From contig JASHOU010000025.1 in assembly GCA_030038475.1 (NCBI GenBank), positions 1 to 39,987 of the forward strand: DNA of 39,987 nt, given 5' to 3'. The stretch's first letter is position 1. Every line of letters begins with the position of its first letter. Source of the stretch: Terriglobales bacterium. Its GTDB lineage: Bacteria > Acidobacteriota > Terriglobia > Terriglobales > Acidobacteriaceae. Below, in pieces: positions 8,049 through 16,333 of the stretch. Below the pieces are notes generated by a model. It was not told the DNA's origin, did no database searches, and was given only the letters and a program-made list of their open reading frames with translations. The translations under genes were made by a program, and so were the position numbers.

Positions 8049-8077
8049 ATCATACGCGTGCAAAAAGGTGAGAGCAA
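8049..8077 (-). promoter_or_regulatory. Candidate promoter of pyrR-pyrB-pyrC, possibly leaderless
   Basis: Reading the minus strand, TTGCTC (8077-8072) and TATGAT (8054-8049) are separated by 17 bp. The -10 ends only 9 bases before the pyrR ATG at 8039, so the transcript would have almost no 5' leader. This agrees with the lack of a ribosome site. Confidence 0.45.
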
Positions 8078-8307
8078 GGGCTTGTACTCGTCTGGTAGAG
8101 CCTACCCACATCGTATCCCCCAGCGATGTTGAAGTGCATGAGCGGGAAGCGGAGAAGTGTGAGCGGCCGACCGGCTCCTACAAAGGCGGGCGGACGGCGA
8201 GCGTTACCATCTCCCTCCGTGTCCACGCCTTGCGCACGGCGTAGGGACGAGGCCGCAGCGCCCGGCGCGATCTTCGCTTCGTTGCTTTCCGAAAAAACCG
8301 CCTGCAC

Positions 8308-8335
8308 TTGTAAAGCGGCCTTTGGGCATGATAAT
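8308..8335 (+). promoter_or_regulatory. Candidate sigma-70 promoter for the OPT transporter
   Basis: TTGTAA (8308-8313) and GATAAT (8330-8335) are 16 bp apart. The predicted transcript leader is about 50 bases and contains GAGGA 4 bases before the ATG at 8395. Confidence 0.45.
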
Positions 8336-8394
8336 GTGCGCCGTCGCTGCAACTGTGAATCGGCAATGAATTTTCTGGTGACCATGAGGATCTT

Positions 8395-10449
8395 ATGAGC
8401 GCTACCGTAGTGAATACCGAAGCCACTCGCAAACATCGTCCTTACGTTCCGGAATCCATGGAAATGAAGGAGTTCACTTTCCGTGCGGTTCTCATCGGAC
8501 TGTTTTTGACGGCCCTGCTCGGTTCGGCCAACGCGTACCTCGGGCTAAAGGCCGGAATGACGATTGCCGCAACCTATCCTGCGGCGGTGATCGGCATGGC
8601 GCTGCTGCGCTTGATGAAGGGCTCGTTGCTGGAAGAGAACATTGCCAGAACGGTCGGTTCCATTGGTGAATCGGTGGCGGCGGGCGCCATTTTCACCATC
8701 CCCGCGTTTGTGATGGCGGGTTTGTGGCCGGGACTGACGCACGACGAGTACTGGAAATCAGTAGCTCTGATGTTGATTGGAGGAACGCTCGGCATTCTGT
8801 TCGTGACCCTGCTGCGCCGGGTGATGGTTGAGGATCCCGACCTGCCTTTCCCGGAATCGGTGGCCGCGTCGGAGATTCATAAGGCCGGACAGCAAGGCGC
8901 CAAAGCCGCGAAGATTTTGTTTGCCAACATGGGATTCGGCGCGTTCATGTATCTGCTGGGAGCAGTTAACGTTTTCAATCCCAACAATACGTTCCCGGTG
9001 ACAATCAGCGCGCTCGGAAAAAGATTGCTGCTGCGCACGAGCACCAGGCCCAATGTGGCCACGACAATTACCGGCGGTGCGACCCTCATGACGGCGCCCG
9101 ATATCAGCCCCGCGTATCTTGGTGTGGGATACATTATTGGCCCGAGATTGGCCGCGCTGAACTTCGCTGGCGGGGTTTTGGCGTGGGGGTTGCTTGTGCC
9201 GCTGCTAACCTTCACGATCGGCCCGTATATTCAGTCGGCGCAGCCAGAGGCACAACCGATTGCGTGGCCGCTATTAGCGCAAGCCATCTATTTTTCGGTC
9301 GTGCGTCCGATCGCGGTCGGCGGCATGCTCGTGGGCGCCTGTTACACGCTTTTCAAAATGCGCAAACAGTTGGCTCTCGGCATGGGGCGCGCGGTTTCGG
9401 ATCTGAAGAAGTCGGCGTCAGCGCACGCTGCGACGAATCGCACTGAGCGCGATCTGCCGGCAAAGGCCGTCTTTGCCGGCGTTGCCCTGGTGTTCGTTGC
9501 CATGATTGTGCTCTATCATTACTTTATTAGCGGCGCTGGGACGCTCTCGAGTTCCACGATTCTGTCGGGTTCGCTGGTCGCGGCAGGCGTCATGATCATT
9601 GTCGGGTTCTTCTTCGCTGCAGTTTCCGGCAATCTCGTCGGAATGATCGGCTCGTCGAACAATCCGGTTTCGGGGCTTACCTTGTGCACGCTGGTGATTG
9701 CAGCGCTGCTGATGGTCGCGTTCGGAGTATCCGGTACTGGCGGGGTTGCGGCAGTGCTCGGCGTGGCGGCGGTGGTGTGCGTTTCGTCCGCGGTCGCTGG
9801 AGAGATGCTGCAGGACCTGAAGGTCGGACACATTCTCGGGGGAACTCCCGCGAAGATGCAGATAGGCGATCTTTTCGGCATCGTCGTCGCGTCGCTCGTT
9901 CTTTTCTTTCCGGTGGCGATTCTCGATAAGGCATATCACTTCGGCAGTTCTGCGCTTCCCGCTCCGCAGGCGGGATTGATGGCGATGCTCTCCAAAGGAA
10001 TCGTCGGCGGCGATATGGCGTGGCCGCTGGTGATCGTCGGCATTCTGCTGGGGTTTGCCATGATCATGATTGAGGTGAAGAGCGTAATGCTCTTCGCGGT
10101 CGGCATGTATCTGCCGCTTGGCACGACCTTCGCCATTTTTGTTGGCGGGCTGATTCGCTGGATGACCGACGAACTGCGCGATCACCGCGGATTCAACGAT
10201 GCGCAAAAGGCACGGGTGGAAAATGCGGGTGTTCTCACGGCCTCGGGGTTAATCGCGGGCGAGGCGCTATGCGGACTGGTCATCGCGGGGCTGGTGGGTT
10301 CCGGGCACGATGTAACGCTGTTCCAGTGGACGCCGCCATTTCTTTTGGCGCTGGGCGCGCTGGCCGTGCTGGCCCTTATCATGATCCGGGTTCCGCTGGC
10401 AAATGCCGGGCGACCCGAGGATCCGGCGCCGCCGACAGCGATCATGTGA
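8395..10449 (+). CDS. OPT family oligopeptide transporter
   Basis: The 684-residue protein has roughly 15 hydrophobic segments and the bacterial OPT pattern. It starts with MEMKEFTFRAVLIGLFLTAL followed by ANAYLGLKAGMTIAATYPAA, and has an internal region ISPAYLGVGYIIGPRLAALN and the conserved GNLVGMIGSSNNPVSGLT. OPT proteins are proton-coupled importers of oligopeptides or, in some branches, metal-siderophore complexes; the substrate is not evident. The start is supported by GAGGA 4 bases upstream and a promoter candidate at 8308-8335. It is followed by yggS after a 122-base gap containing a short hairpin. A second peptide transporter of a different family lies about 1.4 kb downstream. Confidence 0.92.
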   Translation: MSATVVNTEATRKHRPYVPESMEMKEFTFRAVLIGLFLTALLGSANAYLGLKAGMTIAATYPAAVIGMALLRLMKGSLLEENIARTVGSIGESVAAGAIFTIPAFVMAGLWPGLTHDEYWKSVALMLIGGTLGILFVTLLRRVMVEDPDLPFPESVAASEIHKAGQQGAKAAKILFANMGFGAFMYLLGAVNVFNPNNTFPVTISALGKRLLLRTSTRPNVATTITGGATLMTAPDISPAYLGVGYIIGPRLAALNFAGGVLAWGLLVPLLTFTIGPYIQSAQPEAQPIAWPLLAQAIYFSVVRPIAVGGMLVGACYTLFKMRKQLALGMGRAVSDLKKSASAHAATNRTERDLPAKAVFAGVALVFVAMIVLYHYFISGAGTLSSSTILSGSLVAAGVMIIVGFFFAAVSGNLVGMIGSSNNPVSGLTLCTLVIAALLMVAFGVSGTGGVAAVLGVAAVVCVSSAVAGEMLQDLKVGHILGGTPAKMQIGDLFGIVVASLVLFFPVAILDKAYHFGSSALPAPQAGLMAMLSKGIVGGDMAWPLVIVGILLGFAMIMIEVKSVMLFAVGMYLPLGTTFAIFVGGLIRWMTDELRDHRGFNDAQKARVENAGVLTASGLIAGEALCGLVIAGLVGSGHDVTLFQWTPPFLLALGALAVLALIMIRVPLANAGRPEDPAPPTAIM

Positions 10450-10516
10450 TCACGCTTCTGCAGGCCTCTGAGCCTCGCAGCGACCAGCATCATCCTGCGC
10501 GAATTCATGCCGGGAA

Positions 10517-10534
10517 ACGGGCGTCCTCGCCCGT
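10517..10534 (+). terminator. Possible hairpin terminator after the OPT gene
   Basis: ACGGGCG and CGCCCGT form a 7-bp stem with a 4-base loop. No U-tract follows, so a true intrinsic terminator is uncertain. Confidence 0.3.
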
Positions 10535-10571
10535 CCAACGTAGCTCAGCGCACCACGGTTCACGTAACGGA

Positions 10572-11270
10572 ATGTCGATCGCCGAAAATATTAGCTGTGT
10601 GCGCGGGCGCATCGCAGCGGCTGCACGGAGGGCTGGGCGCAATCAGGCGGAAATCACTCTGATGGGCGTGAGCAAGACATTTCCCGCCGAATGCATTCGC
10701 GAGGCATATGCGGCCGGTCTGCGCGTCTTTGGCGAGAATCGAGTGCAGGAGTATGCCGCTAAGGCTCTCGCTTTGCGTGACCTGCGCGACGCCGAATGGC
10801 ATTTGATCGGGCACCTGCAAACCAATAAAGCTTTGAAAGCTGCGGAATTGTTTGATGCGGTCGATGCGGTCGATTCTGTGAAGCTGGCGGAGAGGCTGAA
10901 CGCCGCCGCCGAAAAGTCGGGCAAGACGCTGGCCGTGCTGATCGAGATCAATGTCGGTGGCGAGGCTGCGAAAAGCGGCGTGGCACCCGATTCGGACGAA
11001 CTCGAGCAGATTCTTCAGGGCGCGCCGCAGTGGGACAAGTTGAGAATCCGCGGGCTGATGACCGTCCCGCCGTATACAGACGATGCGGAGGGCTCGCGGC
11101 CATATTTTCGCCAGCTTCGGCAAATTCGCGACCGCATCACCGAGCGTGTGCTGCCGAGAATCGAGATGGCAGTTCTTTCCATGGGCATGTCGCACGACTT
11201 CGAAATAGCGGTTGAAGAGGAAGCAACGTGCGTGCGCGTGGGCACGGCAATCTTCGGGAGCAGAAGGTAG
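10572..11270 (+). CDS. yggS: YggS-type pyridoxal-phosphate homeostasis protein
   Basis: The 232-residue protein (MSIAENISCVRGRIAAAARR) has the family landmarks: MGVSKTFPAE with the PLP-binding lysine at K35, FGENRVQEYAAKA, WHLIGHLQTNK, and SMGMSHDFEIAVEEEATCVR near the end. It binds PLP as a single alanine-racemase-like barrel and keeps B6 vitamers and amino acids balanced rather than racemising. The ATG at 10572 matches the family N-terminus; the frame is open upstream to 10269 but that part overlaps the OPT gene. In other bacteria yggS commonly precedes yggT/yggU genes, and here the DUF167 (YggU) gene indeed follows. Confidence 0.94.
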   Translation: MSIAENISCVRGRIAAAARRAGRNQAEITLMGVSKTFPAECIREAYAAGLRVFGENRVQEYAAKALALRDLRDAEWHLIGHLQTNKALKAAELFDAVDAVDSVKLAERLNAAAEKSGKTLAVLIEINVGGEAAKSGVAPDSDELEQILQGAPQWDKLRIRGLMTVPPYTDDAEGSRPYFRQLRQIRDRITERVLPRIEMAVLSMGMSHDFEIAVEEEATCVRVGTAIFGSRR

Positions 11271-11306
11271 ACCACCGCGGAGAATCGGGATATCGCGAAG
11301 ACCGAC

Positions 11307-11330
11307 CACGGAGACACGGAGTCACGGAGA
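11307..11330. repeat. 8-bp tandem repeat CACGGAGA (3 units)
   Basis: The units are CACGGAGA, CACGGAGT and CACGGAGA at 11307-11330, directly contiguous, in the gap between yggS and yggU. The period is 8, as in the TGAAACTT-type array at 11738. Confidence 0.8.
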
Positions 11331-11335
11331 GAACC

Positions 11336-11413
11336 ATGGATTCCGTAACAGCAAAACAGTTTCTGGTTTCCAAGGTCATCGACGAGGCGGAGGAGTTACA
11401 AGACCTGCGGTGA
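11336..11413 (+). CDS. Possible 25-residue ORF or gene remnant before yggU
   Basis: ATG at 11336 opens a frame of 25 residues (MDSVTAKQFLVSKVIDEAE and six more). Its TGA at 11411-11413 overlaps the GTG start of yggU (GTGA). The composition looks protein-like, unlike the repeat around it. It may be a real leader peptide coupling yggU translation, or the first part of a longer acidobacterial gene cut short. I do not recognise it with confidence. Confidence 0.25.
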   Translation: MDSVTAKQFLVSKVIDEAEELQDLR

Positions 11414-11697
11414 TTGCAATTCGCAAAACCGACGGCGGCGTCACGTTCGCCGTGAAGATCCGCCCGCGGGCGAAGAGGGACGCGATTACCGGCGAAGTTG
11501 GCGGCGCGCTGAAAGTCGCGCTGATCGCCCCACCGGTCGACGGAAAGGCCAACGAAGCCTGCATTGAATTTTTCGCAAAACTTTTGAAGCTGCCGCGCTC
11601 CTCCATTACTATTGCAGCCGGCCTCACCAGCAGAAATAAAGTGATTCGCGTGGCAGGTCTGTCAGCCGAAGAAGTTCGAAAACGGCTGAACTTTTGA
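11410..11697 (+). CDS. yggU: DUF167 / YggU family protein (UPF0235)
   Basis: The 95-residue protein shows the family core: VKIRPRAKRDAITG, then LKVALIAPPVDGKANEACIE, then TSRNKVIRVAGLS. These are compact alpha/beta proteins of unknown function found widely next to yggS. GTG at 11410 is chosen as start because it gives the usual family N-terminus. The only purine-rich stretch (GGAGGAG) is about 12 bases upstream, rather far. The start overlaps a tiny upstream ORF. The longer open frame to 11212 would run back into yggS and through a repeat and is rejected. Confidence 0.85.
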   Translation: MIAIRKTDGGVTFAVKIRPRAKRDAITGEVGGALKVALIAPPVDGKANEACIEFFAKLLKLPRSSITIAAGLTSRNKVIRVAGLSAEEVRKRLNF

Positions 11698-11737
11698 AAG
11701 CTCATATTTGCCGCATTGACGAGATTTTACTGTTCCC

Positions 11738-11785
11738 TTGAAACCTAGAAACACTGAAGCTTTGAAACTCTGAAACTTTGAAACC
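11738..11785. repeat. 8-bp tandem repeat, TTGAAACY type (6 units)
   Basis: Six contiguous 8-bp units, for example TTGAAACC, CTGAAACT and TTGAAACC, occupy 11738-11785. They end 24 bases before the TTG start of the POT transporter. The core GAAAC is shared with the arrays at 20228 and 22268. Confidence 0.85.
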
Positions 11786-11808
11786 TGGGTCTGTTAACCG
11801 GAGCCACT

Positions 11809-13206
11809 TTGACCTTCTCTGAACGCTTCCACGAAATTCGCACTGGCTTCGAGCGTCCTTTCTGGATCGCGAACCTCAGCGAGATTTTTGAACGGCTTTC
11901 CTACTACGGAGCGTTTGCCTCGCTTGCCTTGTACCTGCAGGAGAAGCTGAATTTTTCGACGGAGCAAACTGGTACGCTGACCGGTTTATTCGGCGGCATG
12001 GTGTGGTTCCTCGCCATTTTTGGCGGAGCGGTTGCCGATCGCATCGGATTCCGGCGCGCGCTTTCCACCGCGTATCTCATTCTGGCGGTTGCATACTTCC
12101 TGATCGGCTCGATTGGCGCGTCGTGGCTCGCGCCGGTGCGGAATCTGGTGCCGCTCGGACTTTTCGTCGGCTTCATTCTGATTTTGCCCGCGCTCGGCAT
12201 CTCGATGGTCAAGCCCTGCGTTGTGGGCACGACCGCCCGCGCGTCCAAAGAAAACGTTCGCTCGATTGGCTACTCGATTTATTACACGATGGTCAACATC
12301 GGAGGAGCAGCCGGGCCATATTTTGCTTCCTGGGCGCATCGCCATTTGGGTGTCGAGAATGTTTACCGCGTCGCTGCGGTCAGCGTCTTTGCGATGTTCT
12401 TCGTGGTGCTCATCTTTTTTCGTGAACCGCGCCAAGCTGGCGATACGCCTCCGCCGTCAATTGCCACCGTCGCTCGGAATTTTTGCGTGGTCGTGGGTAA
12501 AGCGCGGCTGGTTCTGCCGGTGCTGGCGATTGCGCTGGCTCTGCGCATCGCGGAAGCGCTTTATCCTGCGCTCGGCGTGCCGTGGTGGATTTGGCTTGGC
12601 CTGCTTGTGCTGGTGCTGGCTGGCATTAGCCGCTTTATGTGGTTTCTGGTGCTCTTCACCGGCTACTGGGTGGTGTTCTGGCAGCAATATATCAGTTTGC
12701 CCGGCTATATTCACGGCTATATCAACCCAAATGCTGACGTGGAGATGATCCTGATCACCGACGGCCTGACCGTGATCTGTCTGACGCTGGCGGTGAATTT
12801 CCTCACCCGCAAGATTCCGGCGTTTCAGGCCGTGATTCTAGGTACGGTGATCACTTCGGTCGCGTGGTTGATTCTCGCTTTGGAGCCGACGGTTTGGGGC
12901 GCGGTGTTTTCGCTGTTCGTGCTGGCGCTGGGAGAAATCATTCAGGCTCCGCGCTATTACGAATACATTTCACGGCTCGCGCCGGCCGAAGAGCAGGGCA
13001 CTTACATGGGCTTTGCCTTTTTACCGATTGGCATCGGCTCGCTCATTGGAGGATGGTTCGGCGGAATGGTTGTTCATCACTTCGGAGAAGTTGCGCATCA
13101 ACCCGAGCGCATCTGGTGGAGCGTGACGGCGGTTGGCTTGGCGACGGCGGCGCTGCTCTGGATTTATGACAAGATGGTAAGCGTCTTCAATCCCTCCGCA
13201 AAATAA
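11809..13206 (+). CDS. POT (PTR2) family proton-coupled peptide transporter
   Basis: The N-terminus FERPFWIANLSEIFERLSYYG carries the E-x-x-E-R motif of the POT family. It is followed by LYLQEKLNFS and about 12 hydrophobic helices over 465 residues, with the first inter-domain loop GGAVADRIGFRRAL as in MFS proteins. POT members import di- and tripeptides with protons. The TTG at 11809 is used because GGAG lies 5 bases upstream and no ATG fits. It ends 7 bases before the AlkD-like gene, so the two may be co-transcribed. The substrate is inferred from the family only. Confidence 0.88.
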   Translation: MTFSERFHEIRTGFERPFWIANLSEIFERLSYYGAFASLALYLQEKLNFSTEQTGTLTGLFGGMVWFLAIFGGAVADRIGFRRALSTAYLILAVAYFLIGSIGASWLAPVRNLVPLGLFVGFILILPALGISMVKPCVVGTTARASKENVRSIGYSIYYTMVNIGGAAGPYFASWAHRHLGVENVYRVAAVSVFAMFFVVLIFFREPRQAGDTPPPSIATVARNFCVVVGKARLVLPVLAIALALRIAEALYPALGVPWWIWLGLLVLVLAGISRFMWFLVLFTGYWVVFWQQYISLPGYIHGYINPNADVEMILITDGLTVICLTLAVNFLTRKIPAFQAVILGTVITSVAWLILALEPTVWGAVFSLFVLALGEIIQAPRYYEYISRLAPAEEQGTYMGFAFLPIGIGSLIGGWFGGMVVHHFGEVAHQPERIWWSVTAVGLATAALLWIYDKMVSVFNPSAK

Positions 13207-13213
13207 TCGAAAG

Positions 13214-13945
13214 ATGTCCGATCGTAAAATCACACCGGAATCGATCGCAAATCACATCCGGCGCGTGCTGAAGGATGGCGGCTCGGCGCCGCATTCCGAA
13301 GATGTACAACGTTTTTTCAAGGAAGTCATGAAGTCGCGCGGATGGCGCACCGCGGAGCTGAGAAAATTTGCCGTGCGCTTCCGGCGCGGCATCGTGCGCG
13401 AACGCGGAATGGATTTCCTGGTGCAGGTGGCCGATGAACTTTTCTCGGGTGAGATTCTCGAAGAAAAGGCGACGGCGGTTTTTCTGCTCGAAGGGCAGAC
13501 GGGCAAATTTGGCGACGCGGAGTTCGAACTGTTTGCCTCCTGGCTCGATCGCGTCACGAATTGGTCCGATCACGATGGGCTGGTGCATTACCTGCTGTCT
13601 CCGATGGTGGCCGCCGATCCCGGCCGTTGCCGGCAAGTTTTCCGCTGGGCCAAATCCCCGAGCCGCTGGCGGAGACGAGCGGCGTGCGTGGCGCTGATTC
13701 GCGCGGCACGCGAGCGGCGGTTGTTTGCGCAAATCACCCGGCTATCCGATCAATTGCTGCGCAGCAAAGACGAGGACGACATGGTGCAGAAAGGGCTGGG
13801 ATGGTTACTGCGTGAGACGGCGAAGGCTGACCCCGAACGCACTCTGCCTTATCTGATGAAGATCCGGAAGAAGGCGCCGCGGTTGGTGTTGCGCACCGCT
13901 TGTGAAAAGCTGAGTGTTGCAAAACGAAGACGAGTTCTCGGCTGA
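13214..13945 (+). CDS. AlkD-like DNA alkylation repair glycosylase
   Basis: The 243-residue protein is helical throughout and matches the HEAT-repeat AlkD/AlkC class. Landmarks include RGWRTAELRKFAVRFRRG near the start, the FLLEGQTGKF helix, WLDRVTNWSDHDGL, WAKSPSRWRRRAACVAL (substrate-side aromatic and Arg residues) and GLGWLLRETAKADP at the end. AlkD removes bulky or positively charged alkylated bases such as 3-methyladenine and 7-methylguanine without base flipping. The Trp and Asp in NWSDHD sit where the catalytic residues are expected; the exact alignment cannot be checked here. Confidence 0.85.
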   Translation: MSDRKITPESIANHIRRVLKDGGSAPHSEDVQRFFKEVMKSRGWRTAELRKFAVRFRRGIVRERGMDFLVQVADELFSGEILEEKATAVFLLEGQTGKFGDAEFELFASWLDRVTNWSDHDGLVHYLLSPMVAADPGRCRQVFRWAKSPSRWRRRAACVALIRAARERRLFAQITRLSDQLLRSKDEDDMVQKGLGWLLRETAKADPERTLPYLMKIRKKAPRLVLRTACEKLSVAKRRRVLG

Positions 13946-13954
13946 GAGTCTCCT

Positions 13955-14030
13955 TTGTGAAACCCTGTGAACCCCGGTAGTCAAGAATTTCAAAAGCATA
14001 ACGACGGGGACACATAGTACACAGGGAACC
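13955..14030. repeat. Degenerate inverted repeat between convergent alkD-like and AKR genes
   Basis: A left segment around 13955-13976 (rich in CCTGTGAA/TTGTGAAA) partly mirrors a right segment around 14007-14029 (GGGGACACATAG, then TACACAGGG). The match is imperfect. It fills most of the gap between convergent genes and could act as a transcription barrier. Confidence 0.35.
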
Positions 14031-14033
14031 CGA

Positions 14034-15068
14034 TCAGGCCGCCAGAATTTTGTCGCGCAAGCCGCCGTAGCTGAAAGTTCTCACCAGTTCTTTGGCGTAG
14101 AAATCGTGCGGGAAGCCCATTTCAATGGCGCTCGCCTTATCGAGAGCTCCGATCTGCTCCGCAGTCAATTCCAACTCGAGACTTGCGAGGTTGTCCTCCA
14201 GTTGCGAGATGCGGCGTGCGCCTATGATGGGAATGACGGGAATGTCGCGATAACGCAGCCACGCCAGAGCGACCTGTGCGAGCGAGCGGCCGACTTGCTT
14301 GCTTATTTTTTCCAACGCGGCGACAATCCGGTCCGGTCCCTCGCCGGTGCGGCGGAAGTTCTTGCCCATCTCGGTTGTGAGCCTGCTATCTTTCGCGTCT
14401 CCTGAATGGTATTTGCCGCTCAGTAAACCGCCGGCGAGCGGCGACCACGCGACCAATCCCATTTTGAAGGCCTTTGCCATGGGGATGAGTTCGCGCTCAA
14501 CCGTTCGTTCAAGCAGCGAATATTCAATTTGCAGGCCGATGAATTGCGTCCAGCCGCGCAATTCGGCCAGCGTGTTGGCTTGCGCGATCCACCATGCGGG
14601 CGCGTCGGAGATGCCGATGTAGAGGACTTTGCCTTGACTCACCAGATCGTCGAATGCGCGCATCACCTCCTCGACCGGAGTGAGCTGATCCCAGATATGC
14701 ATCCAATAGAGGTCGATGTAATCGGTTTTCAGGCGGCGCAGGGAAGCTTCGATCGCCTGCACCATGCTCTTGCGATGGTTGCCGGCCGCGTTGGGATCGT
14801 TCCCCGGCGCCGCGTTTGTGTATTTGGTCGCGAGAACGACCGATTGTCGATGCTCGCGCATGAATTCGCCAATGAGGGTTTCGCTGGTTCCATTGGTGTA
14901 GAGGTTGGCCGTATCGATAAAATTTCCGCCGGCAGTGCGGTAGGCATCATAAATTTTGCGCGCTTCGTCCTTTGCCGTTCCCCATCCCCAGTCTTCTCCG
15001 AAGGTCATGGTTCCAAGTGAAATCTCGGAAACGCGCAGGCCGCTATTTCCAAACAGGCGATATTTCAT
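14034..15068 (-). CDS. Aldo/keto reductase
   Basis: The 344-residue TIM-barrel oxidoreductase has the catalytic tetrad in order: Asp and Tyr in NFIDTANLYTNGTSE, Lys in VLATKYT and His in YIDLYWMHIWD. The NADPH site near the C-terminus is marked by VIPIIGARRISQLEDNL. The sequence resembles the large AKR group containing YajO/Tas-like proteins. Substrates of this group are carbonyl compounds and cannot be predicted. The ATG at 15068 has GAGGTG 7 bases upstream. It is on its own, separated from trxB by a repeat-filled 212-base gap. Confidence 0.93.
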   Translation of the reverse strand: MKYRLFGNSGLRVSEISLGTMTFGEDWGWGTAKDEARKIYDAYRTAGGNFIDTANLYTNGTSETLIGEFMREHRQSVVLATKYTNAAPGNDPNAAGNHRKSMVQAIEASLRRLKTDYIDLYWMHIWDQLTPVEEVMRAFDDLVSQGKVLYIGISDAPAWWIAQANTLAELRGWTQFIGLQIEYSLLERTVERELIPMAKAFKMGLVAWSPLAGGLLSGKYHSGDAKDSRLTTEMGKNFRRTGEGPDRIVAALEKISKQVGRSLAQVALAWLRYRDIPVIPIIGARRISQLEDNLASLELELTAEQIGALDKASAIEMGFPHDFYAKELVRTFSYGGLRDKILAA

Positions 15069-15160
15069 TTGCCTTCACCTCATGATTTTCATGATTGCAC
15101 TCTCTTGGATTCTCGTCTCAGGTGTGACGATTCAGAAGCTTCGGCCCGAGCCGTGAGGCG

Positions 15161-15276
15161 CAGGTCCTAGGTGACAGGTCTCAGGTCTCAGGGTATTAGG
15201 TCTTAACTCTTCGCACCGTGATGGTTCTTCTGAGAAGCTAAAACCCTAAGACCTGGGACTAAGACCCTGACACCTG
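15161..15276. repeat. Inverted pair of CAGGTCT-type 7-bp arrays
   Basis: Left arm 15161-15205 and right arm 15242-15276 consist of degenerate CAGGTCTC / CAGGTCCTAGG units and their reverse complements (GACCTGGGACTAAG). Together they could form a long imperfect hairpin downstream of trxB and upstream of the AKR gene. Confidence 0.8.
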
Positions 15277-15280
15277 CTCT

Positions 15281-16210
15281 TCACAGACCTTCTTTTTCTA
15301 GATACTTTTCCACTTCAAGCGCGGCCATGCAGCCCGAACCTGCGGCGGTAATAGCTTGGCGATAGCGGCGGTCTTGCACGTCTCCGCAGGCAAATACGCC
15401 GGGCACTTTGGTGTGGACGTTTTTGTGCGTGACCAGATAGCCATCGGCATCGGTTTCGAGCTGACCTTCGAAAATCTTCGTGTTGGGGATGTGGCCAATT
15501 CCAAGAAACATTGCGCTGGTGGGAAATTCCCAACTTTCTCCGGTCTTCAAGTTGCGCAGACGCAGCGCGGTGACTTCCTTCTTGCTCACATCGAGAACGT
15601 CGTCGACGACGGTATTGGTTAGAAACTCGATCTTTGGATTGGCGCGGGCACGATCGAGCATGATTTTCGAGGCGCGAAATTGCTCGCGACGATGAATGAG
15701 CGTGACCTTGCTCGCGAAGCGCGTCAGGAACGTCGCTTCTTCCATCGCCGAGTCGCCGCCGCCGATCACAGCGATTTCCTTGCCGGAGAAAAAGAACCCG
15801 TCGCACGTGGCGCATGAAGAAACGCCGTGGCCAATCAGCGCATGTTCGCTCGGCAGGCCAAGCCAGCGCGCCGAGGCGCCGCTCGCGATAATCAGCGTAC
15901 GCGTCGGAATGGTTTCTTTACCGACGGTTATTTCGAATGGCTGCCGACTCAAATCGGCTTTGACGACGTGACCGATGCGATAGTCAACGCCAAAGCGCGC
16001 CGCCTGCTTGCGCATGTTTTCGATCAGTTCCGGTCCCTGAATGCCGTCGGGAAAGCCGGGGAAATTTTCGACCAGGGTCGTCATCGATAACTGGCCGCCT
16101 GGCTCATGACCCTCAAGCACCAAGGGCTTGAGATTGGCGCGGGCCGTATAAAGAGCCGCAGTGTGACCGGCGCATCCCGAGCCCATGATCACGACATTGC
16201 GAATATCCAT
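15281..16210 (-). CDS. trxB: Thioredoxin-disulfide reductase
   Basis: The 309-residue flavoprotein has the FAD-binding VVIMGSGCAGHTAALYTARA start and the redox motif CATCDG (CxxC). It also has the NADPH site AVIGGGDSAMEEATFL with the following HRREQFRA, and the second FAD motif GVFACGDVQDRRYRQA. It transfers electrons from NADPH to thioredoxin. It has an extra Cys in GSGCAGH, a common variation. The start at 16210 is standard for the family. The end falls 5 bases from the CAGGTCT inverted repeat, which may help terminate transcription. Confidence 0.96.
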   Translation of the reverse strand: MDIRNVVIMGSGCAGHTAALYTARANLKPLVLEGHEPGGQLSMTTLVENFPGFPDGIQGPELIENMRKQAARFGVDYRIGHVVKADLSRQPFEITVGKETIPTRTLIIASGASARWLGLPSEHALIGHGVSSCATCDGFFFSGKEIAVIGGGDSAMEEATFLTRFASKVTLIHRREQFRASKIMLDRARANPKIEFLTNTVVDDVLDVSKKEVTALRLRNLKTGESWEFPTSAMFLGIGHIPNTKIFEGQLETDADGYLVTHKNVHTKVPGVFACGDVQDRRYRQAITAAGSGCMAALEVEKYLEKEGL

Positions 16211-16333
16211 AGAAAGTGGAAAGTGCTACTAGATAGATTCGACAAAACAGATTTCGCTTCAGCCCGCCGCTAGGGTGCCGGTAATTCTGCCAAAGCCCCG
16301 TAATTCCGCGCGACTGAACGGGGGAGACGCCCA

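Larger units (their letters stand above)
8040..8394. other. 355-bp divergent intergenic region, pyrR / OPT transporter
   Basis: It contains one promoter candidate for each flanking gene (8049-8077 minus, 8308-8335 plus). Short open frames here have no recognisable product. No riboswitch or repeat array was recognised. Confidence 0.5.
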
